From positions 1 to 49,267 of the forward strand of contig JAQUYS010000004.1 in assembly GCA_028691765.1 (NCBI GenBank): a stretch of 49,267 bases of DNA, written 5' to 3'. Positions 9,477 to 18,762 of the stretch are shown piece after piece (position 1 is the stretch's first letter; each line of letters starts with the position of its first letter). Below the pieces are notes generated by a model. It had not been told where the DNA came from. It made no database searches and saw only the letters and a list, made by a program, of their open reading frames with translations. Position numbers and translations under genes: made by a program. This DNA comes from Candidatus Nanoarchaeia archaeon. Lineage in GTDB: Archaea; Nanobdellota; Nanobdellia; Woesearchaeales; SKGA01.

Positions 9477-11489
9477 ATGGACATATCTTTTTCATTATCT
9501 TATTATAAACGTAAAGAAGTTCAATCCGCAATAATTAGAGAATCACACGATAAAGAGTGTTCTGTTCGATTTATAAATGAGGGTTTTGGAAAAAGACCGG
9601 ATATTTTGTCATATGAAAATGATGTTTTAGAATTGGCAAAAAAGAAAGCAACTTCTTTTCACTGTTCAGAAGAATTGTGGTTTAATCCTTTAGCTTTAAG
9701 TACAGGTATGAAAAGGCGAGAATTAGATGATTTAAGAAAAGGTTGGGATTTAATTTTAGATATTGATTGTCCTGATTGGGAGTTATCTAAATTAACTACT
9801 CATTTATTTGTGAAGGCTTTGGAAGCACATGGCATAACTACAATTTTTTGTAAATTCTCAGGAAATAAAGGCTTCCATATCGCAGTCCCATTTGAAGCAT
9901 TTCCTGAAAAAGTATCTTATGAAGGTCAAGTAGTATTTTTTAAAAATTTGTTTCCAGAAGGAGCAAGAAAAATGGCTTTGTATTTGTTAAGTTATATCAC
10001 TGAAAATTTTGCTAAAATAGAGGACGATTATGTATTGTTCTTGGATGAATACAAATTTTCATTTAAACAACTTCAAAATATCGCTAAAAAAAATTCTCAT
10101 TCAGTCATTGCATATCGTTGTCAAAATTGCAAAACTATTTCTGAAGAGTTTCCCAAAAAATCAAAATCAACTTATGAGTGTGTTAAATGCGGAACCATAA
10201 ATGTATCTAAAAATAATGCAGATGTAATTGCGTGTTCTTCTTGCGGTTATCCTGTGCAAGCAAAAATTGAAAAAAACATTTGTAAACATTGTAATCATTC
10301 TTCAAAATTCGAAAAAATTTTTAATTTTTTCGCAGTAGTAGATGTAGATACAATACTCATAGCATCAAGACATTTATATCGTATGCCTTATTCTTTACAC
10401 GAGGTATCCAAATTAGTTTCCACACCAATATCCACATCCAATATTTTAAATTTTAAAAAAGAAAATGCATCTCCTGAAAAATGTTCTTTTGATAAGCCAT
10501 TCATCATTCGAGAAAAAGCAAAAAAAGGTGAAGCTTCAAATTTAGTTTTGTTAGCATTTGATTCTTCATTCAATGAAACCAAGCGCAAGGATGAAAATGT
10601 TCAAAAAGAAATAGTGTTACCAGAAACAGCATTATCTGAAGAGTTTTTCCCACCATGCATTAAGAAAATTTCATTAGGACTTGAAGATGGAAAAAAACGA
10701 GCGTTATTCGTATTATTGAATTTTTTAAGAACTGTTGGATGGTCATTAGAACAAATAGAAGAATATGTTTATGAGTGGAATTCAAGAAATTCTGAACCTT
10801 TGAGAGAACAATATATTAAAGGTCAATTAAGCCAAATTAAACAAGGAAAAAAACCAATTCTCCCACCAAGTTGTTCAAATAAAAATTATTACACCTCAAT
10901 ACAAATATGTTCGCCAGATGGATTTTGTCAACACATAAAAAATCCTTCTCATTATACAAAAAATAAATCTGAACTCAATCCATCTAAAAAACAAAAAGAA
11001 AAAAAGAAAGTTGAAAAACCTAGAGAAGTCGTAATTGTGGATGACAAAAACAACGAAATTAATTTTAAATTACTTCAAAATATAACTAATGACGATTTAT
11101 TAAGAAGATGCGTTTTATTAATTAAAAACAGTGGAGATGGATTTTTACTTGCCAAAGATAAAGCTGAAAAATGGATTTTGCCATTGGAAACTTATGTAGA
11201 AAAAAAAGAAGATGTATCTAAGGCAATGAAAAGAATTGCAAAATCGAATATAGGTCTTCGTACATTTTTTCCACGAGAAATAAATTTACCAAAAGAATTA
11301 TTGAAAAAAGATAACTTTTTTAATTATTTTTTCTATACTGTTGTTGATAGGCACATAAACAATTTTAATCCTTGCGAAGACTTTCAAGAGTTAAAATGGT
11401 TCTCCAAATCTGAGTTGTTAAAAAAACTAAAAGAAAAAGAAAATTCATTTTCGAAAGAAATAAATGAAATATTAAAACTCAATATTTAA
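9477..11489 (+). CDS. Single-chain DNA primase: PriS catalytic domain with inserted zinc ribbons, PriL C-terminal Fe-S-like domain, C-terminal NUDIX-like domain
   Basis: PriS motifs LDIDCPDW, FSGNKGFHI, VDVDTILIASRHLYRMPYSLH; four CxxC pairs at ~10112-10310; FPPC...PPSC...QIC...FCQH as in PriL-CTD; C-terminal WILPLETYVEKKEDVSKAMKRIAKSNIGL. Confidence 0.88.
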   Translation: MDISFSLSYYKRKEVQSAIIRESHDKECSVRFINEGFGKRPDILSYENDVLELAKKKATSFHCSEELWFNPLALSTGMKRRELDDLRKGWDLILDIDCPDWELSKLTTHLFVKALEAHGITTIFCKFSGNKGFHIAVPFEAFPEKVSYEGQVVFFKNLFPEGARKMALYLLSYITENFAKIEDDYVLFLDEYKFSFKQLQNIAKKNSHSVIAYRCQNCKTISEEFPKKSKSTYECVKCGTINVSKNNADVIACSSCGYPVQAKIEKNICKHCNHSSKFEKIFNFFAVVDVDTILIASRHLYRMPYSLHEVSKLVSTPISTSNILNFKKENASPEKCSFDKPFIIREKAKKGEASNLVLLAFDSSFNETKRKDENVQKEIVLPETALSEEFFPPCIKKISLGLEDGKKRALFVLLNFLRTVGWSLEQIEEYVYEWNSRNSEPLREQYIKGQLSQIKQGKKPILPPSCSNKNYYTSIQICSPDGFCQHIKNPSHYTKNKSELNPSKKQKEKKKVEKPREVVIVDDKNNEINFKLLQNITNDDLLRRCVLLIKNSGDGFLLAKDKAEKWILPLETYVEKKEDVSKAMKRIAKSNIGLRTFFPREINLPKELLKKDNFFNYFFYTVVDRHINNFNPCEDFQELKWFSKSELLKKLKEKENSFSKEINEILKLNI

Positions 11490-11518
11490 TCTTTTAAACA
11501 AAATAAGTCTAAAAATGC

Positions 11519-11537
11519 CTTATTTTTTAAAAATAAG
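11519..11537. terminator. Palindrome, possible terminator after primase
   Basis: CTTATTTTT-T-AAAAATAAG perfect inverted repeat. Confidence 0.35.
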
Positions 11538-11670
11538 CTTAAAATGTGCGCATATGTCCAAAATAAATAAAATTAAGCAAAACATTTATAAGTAAAGTAA
11601 CTTTTCTACCATTTCACTTCAACAATATATTAATAATTAATATATGATGTGCGGCCTGGAAATAAGTCCA

Positions 11671-11707
11671 TTTTCAGTACCAACAGTACAAGTACTGTTT
11701 CTGAAAA
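11671..11707 (+). promoter_or_regulatory. Leader hairpin upstream of uL3 operon
   Basis: TTTTCAG...CTGAAAA enclosing AACAGTA-CAAG-TACTGTT. Confidence 0.5.
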
Positions 11708-11728
11708 AACGCAAAGAGTATGATATAA

Positions 11729-12712
11729 ATGAAAAACGTAAATCCTCGTCATGGAAGTATGCAATTTTGGCCTCGAAAGAGAGCAGCTAGAGCTTATGCT
11801 AGAGTTAGATCTTTACCAACTGTAAAAGATGCTAAACCATTAGTTTTTGCAGGCTATAAAGTCGGTATGACACATTTAATTGGAATAGATACACAAAAGA
11901 ATTCCCCAACAAAAGGAGATCAAGTAGCCTATCCTGTAACAGTTATTGAATGTCCTAATCTCAAAATTGTAAGTGTGAGAACATATAAAGCAAATGGTTA
12001 TGGTTCGTCTGTAAACCAAGAATTATTTTTTAAACACGATAAAGAATTATTAAGAAAAACAACAGTTCCTACAAAATTGGCTTCTATTGAAGATTTAGAT
12101 AAATTAGATTTAACAGATGTTCTTGATGTAACTGCAGTTGTAAATACTCAACCAAATAAAACTGGTTTAGGTAAAAAAACACCAGATGTTTTCGAAATTT
12201 CTTTTGGTGGTTCCGATAAAGAAAAAATCAATTATTTAAAAAATCATTTAGATTTAGGAATCGCTATAACGGATGTATTTTCTGCAGGTTCTGTAGTGGA
12301 TGCAAGATCTGTGACTAAAGGAAAAGGTTTTCAAGGCCCTGTAAAAAGATTTGGTGTTAGTATTAGATCACACAAATCTGAAAAAACAATCAGAGGCCCA
12401 GGTTCTTTAGGTCCGTGGAAAGGTCAAGGTCATATTATGTATAGAGTAGCATATGCTGGTCAAATGGGATTCCATCAAAGAACACAATATAACAATCAAA
12501 TATTAATGATATCTGAAGATTTAGATAAAGTAAATCCGAAAGGCGGATTTGTAAGATATGGAAATGTTAAATCACAATATGTTTTAATCAAAGGTTCTGT
12601 ACCAGGACCTTCAAAAAGATTAATTCATTTAACTGCTCCATTAAGGTCAACACAACAACCTGCATTACCTACTATAGAGTATGTAAGTGTAGAATCCAAA
12701 CAAGGTAATTAG
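11729..12712 (+). CDS. rpl3: Ribosomal protein uL3
   Basis: HGSMQFWPRKRA, VTKGKGFQGPVKRFG, SLGPWKGQ motifs; first gene of operon. Confidence 0.95.
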   Translation: MKNVNPRHGSMQFWPRKRAARAYARVRSLPTVKDAKPLVFAGYKVGMTHLIGIDTQKNSPTKGDQVAYPVTVIECPNLKIVSVRTYKANGYGSSVNQELFFKHDKELLRKTTVPTKLASIEDLDKLDLTDVLDVTAVVNTQPNKTGLGKKTPDVFEISFGGSDKEKINYLKNHLDLGIAITDVFSAGSVVDARSVTKGKGFQGPVKRFGVSIRSHKSEKTIRGPGSLGPWKGQGHIMYRVAYAGQMGFHQRTQYNNQILMISEDLDKVNPKGGFVRYGNVKSQYVLIKGSVPGPSKRLIHLTAPLRSTQQPALPTIEYVSVESKQGN

Positions 12713-13555
12713 GTGATCAAGATGAAATTAAACGTTATTGATACAAACAATGTTGTGAAAAACACAATCGAATTACCACAACAATTTTTAGAAAGCTTTA
12801 GACCAGATTTAATTACTCGAGCTGTTTTGGCGTTACAAGCAAACAGACGTCAACAATATGGTGCAAGTCCAGAAGCAGGTCAAAGATATTCTTCATATAT
12901 TTCAAAACGAAGACACAATTACAAAACAACATATGGAATTGGTCAATCAAGAACACCTAGAAAAGTTTTGAATAGAAGAGGAACTAGATTTTATTTTGTT
13001 GGAGCAACTGCACCACAAACAGTAGGTGGTCGAAGAGCACATCCTCCTAAAGCAGAAAAAATTTGGATTCAAAAAATAAATATTAAAGAAAGACGAAAAG
13101 CAATTAGATCTGCATTAGCCGCAACAATGTTGCCAGAAATAATTTCGGCTAGAGGACATAAAATTCCAAAAGAATTCCCATTTATTTTAGATTCTTCCTT
13201 TGAATCAATAAATAAAACTAAAGATTTAGTACAAACTTTAATTAAATTAGGATTTTCAGAAGAAATTGAAAGAGCTAGTAATGTCGGAATTAGAGCTGGA
13301 ATGGGTAAAATGCGTGGAAGAAAACACGTAACAAAAAAATCCTTCTTATTTGTAGTATCTAAAGATTGTCCTTTGTTAAAAGCGGCAACAAACATTTCAG
13401 GAGCAGATGTTGTTCCAGTAGATGCATTGAATGCTGAGTTGTTAGCACCAGGAACTCATCCAGGTCGTTTAACATTATTTACGGATTTGGCGATAAATAT
13501 TTTAGAAAAATCTAATCTATATACAAATCAAAAAAATACGGGTGATGCCCAATGA
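12713..13555 (+). CDS. rpl4: Ribosomal protein uL4 (start GTG 12713 or ATG 12722)
   Basis: uL4 sequence and synteny. Confidence 0.93.
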   Translation: MIKMKLNVIDTNNVVKNTIELPQQFLESFRPDLITRAVLALQANRRQQYGASPEAGQRYSSYISKRRHNYKTTYGIGQSRTPRKVLNRRGTRFYFVGATAPQTVGGRRAHPPKAEKIWIQKINIKERRKAIRSALAATMLPEIISARGHKIPKEFPFILDSSFESINKTKDLVQTLIKLGFSEEIERASNVGIRAGMGKMRGRKHVTKKSFLFVVSKDCPLLKAATNISGADVVPVDALNAELLAPGTHPGRLTLFTDLAINILEKSNLYTNQKNTGDAQ

Positions 13556-13797
13556 TAAAAACAGTTTTAGCTACAGAAAAAGCAACAAGATTAATGGAAT
13601 CTGAAAACAAACTTGTTTTTGTAGTAGATAAAAAAGCAACAAAAAAAGAAATCAAAAAAGAAATTGAAGAAATGTTTAATGTTAAAATTGAACACGTAAA
13701 CACAATGATTGGTTCTGACGCAAAAAAGAAAGCGTATGTTACTTTTTCAGACAATACTCCTGCTATCGATTTAGCAACTAAATTAGGTTTGATGTAA
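13552..13797 (+). CDS. rpl23: Ribosomal protein uL23
   Basis: TEKATRLMESENKLVFVVDKKATKKEIKKEIEEMF; synteny. Confidence 0.93.
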   Translation: MIKTVLATEKATRLMESENKLVFVVDKKATKKEIKKEIEEMFNVKIEHVNTMIGSDAKKKAYVTFSDNTPAIDLATKLGLM

Positions 13798-13809
13798 GAG
13801 GTTTCCAAA

Positions 13810-14511
13810 ATGGGTAAAAATATTATTTCACAAAGAAGAGGAAAAGGATCTCAAACATTTGAAAGTCATGGTTTAAGATTTAAAGGAGAAGCTAAAATGA
13901 TGGAAGCTTCAGATGCTGTTGTTATGGACATAGTTCATTGTGCAGGTCATTCGGCACCATTATTAGCATTATATTATGATACAGGTGCATCAAGTTACGT
14001 TATTGCTCCGGAAGGAATTCGAGTAGGAGATAAATTAGATTTTTCTAATGAAGCAAAATTAGAATTTGGCAATGTATTAAAATTAAAAAATGTTCCAGAA
14101 GGAATATCTGTATTCAATATTGAAGCGAGACCAAATGATGGTGGAAAATTTATCCGTTCAACAGGTGCATCTGCACGAGTTGTTTCTAAAAATGAAAAAT
14201 TTGTCACAATTGAATTTCCTTCAAGAAAACAAAAAAAGTTTAATCCTGAATGCCGAGCAATGATTGGAGTTGTTGCAGGTGGTGGAAGAGTTGAAAAACC
14301 ATTCTATAAAGCAGGAAATAAATTTTATGCAATGAAAGCTAGAAATAAGTATTGGCCAATTGTATCTGCAAGTGCTATGAACGCAGTCGCACACCCATTT
14401 GGTAACAAACGTACTTTAAGAAAATCTAAAGCAAAGCCAGCTCCAAAGAACGCACCACCAGGTAGATTGGTAGGATTAATTAGACCGCGTAGAACTGGTA
14501 GAAAGAAATAA
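13810..14511 (+). CDS. rpl2: Ribosomal protein uL2
   Basis: AMNAVAHPFGNKR; GRLVGLIRPRRTGRKK. Confidence 0.95.
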   Translation: MGKNIISQRRGKGSQTFESHGLRFKGEAKMMEASDAVVMDIVHCAGHSAPLLALYYDTGASSYVIAPEGIRVGDKLDFSNEAKLEFGNVLKLKNVPEGISVFNIEARPNDGGKFIRSTGASARVVSKNEKFVTIEFPSRKQKKFNPECRAMIGVVAGGGRVEKPFYKAGNKFYAMKARNKYWPIVSASAMNAVAHPFGNKRTLRKSKAKPAPKNAPPGRLVGLIRPRRTGRKK

Positions 14512-14521
14512 AGGTGATTAA

Positions 14522-14884
14522 ATGGCAAAAAAAGAATTCACATATCGTTCAAAAACACTTGATCAATTAAAAGAATTGAGTTTATCTCAACTTTTAGAAA
14601 TATTGCCTTCTCGTCAAAGAAGATCAATTAAAAGAGGATTTTCAGAAGAGAAAAAAGCATTATTGAAAAAAATAGAAGCGAAAGATAATGTTAAAACACA
14701 TCGTAGAGATATGATTGTTTTACCATCAATGGTAGGAAAAACAGTGCAAATATTCAATGGACATAAATTCGAACCCGTAACACTTCGTCAAGAAATGATC
14801 GGGCAATATTTTGGAGAATTTGCATTAACTAGAAAACGAGCTGTGCACACTTCAGTTGGAGTCACAAACAAACCAAAAAAATAA
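14522..14884 (+). CDS. rps19: Ribosomal protein uS19
   Basis: VKTHRRDMIVLPSMVGKTVQIFNGHKF. Confidence 0.95.
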   Translation: MAKKEFTYRSKTLDQLKELSLSQLLEILPSRQRRSIKRGFSEEKKALLKKIEAKDNVKTHRRDMIVLPSMVGKTVQIFNGHKFEPVTLRQEMIGQYFGEFALTRKRAVHTSVGVTNKPKK

Positions 14885-14893
14885 GGTGATTAA

Positions 14894-15412
14894 ATGGCAA
14901 AACTAAAATACGCATACCAAAATTTTGATGAAACTTGTGCTTCAGCATATGGTCGAGATTTACCAGTATCAACTAAAAACTCTATAGAAATGTGTTCATT
15001 TTTGAAAGGAAGATCCATTGAAGATGCTACAAAAATATTAGAAAGAGTTTTAATTTTCAAACAAGCAATTCCATTTAGAAGATTTAATGATGGAGTTGGA
15101 CATAGACGAGGTAAAATAGGTCCAGGAAGATATCCTCAAAAATTAACTTCAATTATGTTAAAATTATTAAAAAATGTTAAAGCAAATGCCGAAACTAAAG
15201 GTTTATCCGACTCTTTAAAATTAGTTCACATGTGTGCTCACAAAGCGGCAACACCTTTTCATCAAGGTCGTCAAAGAAGAAGAGCTATGAAAAGAACACA
15301 TATAGAACTGGTTGTTAAAGATGTATCAACAAAAAAGGAACAATCAAAACCAAAAGTTGAAAAGCTAAAACCAAAAGTTGAAACAACAACTCCTAAAGGT
15401 GACAACAAATGA
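14894..15412 (+). CDS. rpl22: Ribosomal protein uL22 with Lys-rich C-terminal tail
   Basis: uL22 core; tail KPKVEKLKPKVETTTPKGDNK. Confidence 0.93.
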   Translation: MAKLKYAYQNFDETCASAYGRDLPVSTKNSIEMCSFLKGRSIEDATKILERVLIFKQAIPFRRFNDGVGHRRGKIGPGRYPQKLTSIMLKLLKNVKANAETKGLSDSLKLVHMCAHKAATPFHQGRQRRRAMKRTHIELVVKDVSTKKEQSKPKVEKLKPKVETTTPKGDNK

Positions 15413-16197
15413 TTGAACGAAAATTCGTATCACAAAAATTCAAAGAATTTCACATCAAACAATATCTTAAACTAGAATTAAATAGGGCAGGATTAAGTGA
15501 TGTTAAACTTCAAAGAACAAGTATGGGTGAAAAAATATTAATCTCTGCAAATCGACCTGGTTTAGTTGTTGGAAGAGGCGGAGCAGTAATACAAAAATTA
15601 ACTAAAGTGATGAAGGATCAATTTAAATTAGAAAATCCTGAAATCGAAATTGAAGAAATTAAAGATGTAAATACTGATGCAAACATAATTGCAGAATATA
15701 TTGTTAATCAACTAGAACGATTTGGCTCACAAAGATTTAAAGGAATTGCACATAAAGCACTTTCTCGTGTAATGGAGGGGGGAGCATTAGGTGTTGAAAT
15801 TTTAATTTCTGGTAAAATTCCTTCCTCAAGAGCTAAAAGTTGGAGATTTGCAGTAGGATACATGAAAAAATGTGGAGACATTGCAATAACTGGCGTTAAT
15901 ACTTGTAAAACAAGCGCTTGTCTAAAAACAGGAATCGTAGGAGTTCAAGTTAAAATTATGCCTGGTTCAACAATACTTCCTGATAAAATTGAAGTTAGTT
16001 CAACAGCGATAGAACAAAAACCAATTGTAGAAAGTAAAAATAGATTAAATGAAGTTAAAGATGAAAAATCTAAAAAACGATCTACAAAAAAAGAACCAAG
16101 AAAAACTTCAACTAAAAAGAAAACTGAAAATGATTCAAAACCAAAAAAGGAAAAAGCTGTGAAAAAAGAAGCTTTGCCTTCGGAGGATAAACAATGA
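15409..16197 (+). CDS. rps3: Ribosomal protein uS3 with Lys-rich C-terminal tail
   Basis: KH motif GRGGAVIQKLTK; synteny. Confidence 0.95.
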   Translation: MIERKFVSQKFKEFHIKQYLKLELNRAGLSDVKLQRTSMGEKILISANRPGLVVGRGGAVIQKLTKVMKDQFKLENPEIEIEEIKDVNTDANIIAEYIVNQLERFGSQRFKGIAHKALSRVMEGGALGVEILISGKIPSSRAKSWRFAVGYMKKCGDIAITGVNTCKTSACLKTGIVGVQVKIMPGSTILPDKIEVSSTAIEQKPIVESKNRLNEVKDEKSKKRSTKKEPRKTSTKKKTENDSKPKKEKAVKKEALPSEDKQ

Positions 16198-16385
16198 AAT
16201 TCAAAGAAGTTTTAGCAATGACTCCTGTAGACCGAGAGAAAAAACTAAAAGAATCAAAAATGGAGTTGCTTAAATTGAGAGCACAAGTATCTCAAGGAAC
16301 AGTACTAAAAAGTCCTGGTCAAGTAAAACAACTAAAAAAATTAATAGCACAAATTTCTTCCGTAAAAGAAGAAGGAGCTAAATAA
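16194..16385 (+). CDS. rpl29: Ribosomal protein uL29
   Basis: ELLKLRAQVSQGTVLKSPGQVKQLKKLIAQI. Confidence 0.9.
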   Translation: MKFKEVLAMTPVDREKKLKESKMELLKLRAQVSQGTVLKSPGQVKQLKKLIAQISSVKEEGAK

Positions 16386-16705
16386 TGGTTGAAATTTGTC
16401 CTGTAACGGGACTTCCAAAGGAACTTTCAGCTTGGGATAATATCTCCAAAGAAAGTCAAAAAATAGTAACAAAAATAATCAAAAAAAAATTCGGAAAACA
16501 ATATACTGTTGTTGAAGGATTAAATCCTGCAGAAATTGATGTTAAAGATATTACAAAGAAATTAAAAAACAAATTCGCATGTGGCGGAACAGCAAAAAAA
16601 GATTTCATCGAATTGCAAGGCAATCACATCACAAAAATAAAAGATGTTTTGATTGAAATCGGATTTGCTCCAGAAACAATCGAAGTACATAATGGAAAAA
16701 AATAA
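16385..16705 (+). CDS. Translation initiation factor aIF1 (SUI1/YciH)
   Basis: KFACGGTAKKDFIELQGNHITKIKDVL. Confidence 0.92.
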   Translation: MVEICPVTGLPKELSAWDNISKESQKIVTKIIKKKFGKQYTVVEGLNPAEIDVKDITKKLKNKFACGGTAKKDFIELQGNHITKIKDVLIEIGFAPETIEVHNGKK

Positions 16706-16937
16706 AGTTCAAAGAATGTCGTTCATAGGAAAAGAAATTTGCGTTAATGACGCCAAAAATAAATCTTATGTCGGACTGAAAGGAAAAATAGTGGATGAAA
16801 CAAAATGTTCATTCATTGTTGAGCAAGAAAGTTCAAAAAAAACAGTTTTGAAAAACGGAACGGTTTTTATGATTGAAGGAACCACCATTACTGGAGAATC
16901 AATTATTGGACGATGTGATCAAAGAATCAAAAGATGA
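16692..16937 (+). CDS. rnp1: RNase P protein component 1 (Rpp29/Pop4)
   Basis: SFIGKEICVNDAKNKSYVGLKGKIVDETKCSFIVE; ATG at 16692 preferred over track start 16653. Confidence 0.85.
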   Translation: MEKNKVQRMSFIGKEICVNDAKNKSYVGLKGKIVDETKCSFIVEQESSKKTVLKNGTVFMIEGTTITGESIIGRCDQRIKR

Positions 16938-16981
16938 AAAAATCTTTTGAAGTTAAAATAAGTAAATAAGAGGAATGAAGA

Positions 16982-17263
16982 ATGACTTCAAATATTGCAA
17001 ACACAAGTATTCGCGGAAAAATCATTGTAGGTAGAGTTGTTAGTGCTAAAATGCACAAAACGGTGACTGTCGAATGGGAACGAAAAGTTCTCTTAAGAAA
17101 GTTTGAGAGGTTTACTAAAAAAACATCTAAAGTTGCAGCTCACAATCCTGAAAATATCAATGCACAAGAAGGAGATTTAGTTAAAATTGGAGAAGTTAGA
17201 CCTCTTTCAAAAACTAAAAATTTCATGGTTTTAGAAATTTTAGAAAAAGCTACAGGTAATTAA
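16982..17263 (+). CDS. rps17: Ribosomal protein uS17
   Basis: GRVVSAKMHKTVTVEWER; GDLVKIGEVRPLSKTKNFMVLE. Confidence 0.93.
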   Translation: MTSNIANTSIRGKIIVGRVVSAKMHKTVTVEWERKVLLRKFERFTKKTSKVAAHNPENINAQEGDLVKIGEVRPLSKTKNFMVLEILEKATGN

Positions 17264-17264
17264 A

Positions 17265-17666
17265 ATGAAAGCAATAAAAGCAAATGTAACAAATGGATTG
17301 CAAATTGGTTCCTATGTAGATACTTGTGATAATTCAGGTGCTAAACTAATCAAAATAACTGGTGTTAAACGTAAGAAAACTGTTAAAGGTAGAATTCCCG
17401 GAGCAGGTGTAGGTGACATGGTTATAGTTGCAGTAAAAAAAGGAAGACCCGACATGAGAAAAACAGTTGCATTTGGAATTGTAGTAAGGCAAAAAAAAGA
17501 ATTCAAAAGACCTGATGGAACAAGAGTATCATTCGAAGATAATGCGGTAGTTATATTAAAAGATGACAAAGGAAATCCTAAAGGAACTATTTTCAAAGGA
17601 CCAATTGCTAAAGAAGCTGCGAGTAGATGGCCTGCAGTTGCAAAAGTAGCGAACATAATATTATAG
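17265..17666 (+). CDS. rpl14: Ribosomal protein uL14
   Basis: VDTCDNSGAKLIKITGV; GVGDMVIVAVKKG. Confidence 0.95.
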   Translation: MKAIKANVTNGLQIGSYVDTCDNSGAKLIKITGVKRKKTVKGRIPGAGVGDMVIVAVKKGRPDMRKTVAFGIVVRQKKEFKRPDGTRVSFEDNAVVILKDDKGNPKGTIFKGPIAKEAASRWPAVAKVANIIL

Positions 17667-17676
17667 AGGTATCAAA

Positions 17677-18060
17677 ATGAAGTCAATATTTTCACTAAGT
17701 TGGTTAAGAAGCATTAAACCAAACAAACAACGAAAGTTTCGTACTAATGCACCATTACATATAAAAGGCGAGTTTTTGAATGCACATCTTTCAAAAGAAC
17801 TTAGAGCTAAAGAAAATGTTCGAAGCTTGAGAGTTAGAAAAGGAGATAAAGTTAAAGTTTTGAGAGGACAATTCAAAAGTCAGTCAGGCGTAGTTGAAAA
17901 AGTTTCAGTTTCAAAATCAAAATTATACATAACAGGTGTGGCTTTGACTAAACGAGATGGTTCAAAATCTCTTTATCCAATTGATCCATCAAATGTAATG
18001 ATTTTAGAATTATTCAAAGAAGATAAAAAAAGATTAAAGAATCTTAAAAAGAGTGATTAA
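17677..18060 (+). CDS. rpl24: Ribosomal protein uL24
   Basis: HLSKELRAKENVRSLRVRKGDKVKVLRGQFK (KOW). Confidence 0.93.
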   Translation: MKSIFSLSWLRSIKPNKQRKFRTNAPLHIKGEFLNAHLSKELRAKENVRSLRVRKGDKVKVLRGQFKSQSGVVEKVSVSKSKLYITGVALTKRDGSKSLYPIDPSNVMILELFKEDKKRLKNLKKSD

Positions 18061-18062
18061 AA

Positions 18063-18752
18063 ATGACAAAACAACACTTAAAACGATTAGCAAGTCCAAA
18101 AAGTTGGAGTATTAAAAAGAAAAATATAACTTTTACGACAAGACCCAATCCAGGACCACACAAATTATCTCTTCAAATGCCAATAACATTAATTTTAAGA
18201 GATTTGTTAAATGTGGCTAAAACTACAAAAGAAGTTAAATTTATTTTGAAAAATAAATCTTGTTTAATTGATGGTTCAGTTTGTCATGATTATAGACGAC
18301 CTGCAGGTTTAATGGATGTTATTTCGATTTCTTCAATAAATGCTTACTACAGAATGTTAATTAATGCTAAAAATAAATTGTATTTAGTTCCAATAAGCAA
18401 AGAAGAAAGTTCATTCAAATTAGTAAAAGTTTCTTCTAAAACCAATCTCAAAGGTGGAAAAATTCAATTAAATTTCTCAGATGGAAGAAATATGTTGATT
18501 GAGAACATAAAAAAATATTCTATTGGAGACACATTGAAAATAAATTTACCTGATCAAAAAATTTTAGAACATTATCCTTGTACATCTGGAGCTTCTGTAA
18601 TATTAACTTCAGGAACACATGTTGGTGAATTAGGAAATATAAAAGAATCTAAAGATTCAATTATAACTATCCAAACTGAAAACGGCGAATTTACTACTAA
18701 AAAACACTTCGCATTTGTTGTAGGAAAAACAAAACCAGTGATAACTTTATAG
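18063..18752 (+). CDS. rps4e: Ribosomal protein eS4
   Basis: HLKRLASPKSWSI; RPNPGPHKLSLQMPITLILRDLL. Confidence 0.95.
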   Translation: MTKQHLKRLASPKSWSIKKKNITFTTRPNPGPHKLSLQMPITLILRDLLNVAKTTKEVKFILKNKSCLIDGSVCHDYRRPAGLMDVISISSINAYYRMLINAKNKLYLVPISKEESSFKLVKVSSKTNLKGGKIQLNFSDGRNMLIENIKKYSIGDTLKINLPDQKILEHYPCTSGASVILTSGTHVGELGNIKESKDSIITIQTENGEFTTKKHFAFVVGKTKPVITL

Positions 18753-18762
18753 GTGTATCAAA

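Noticed and set aside
11644-11793. uORF overlapping uL3 as a real protein
   Set aside because: Short and overlapping in another frame; possible regulatory role only, no coding evidence.
13069-13808. Minus-strand ORFs opposite uL4/uL23
   Set aside because: Antisense shadows of r-protein genes.
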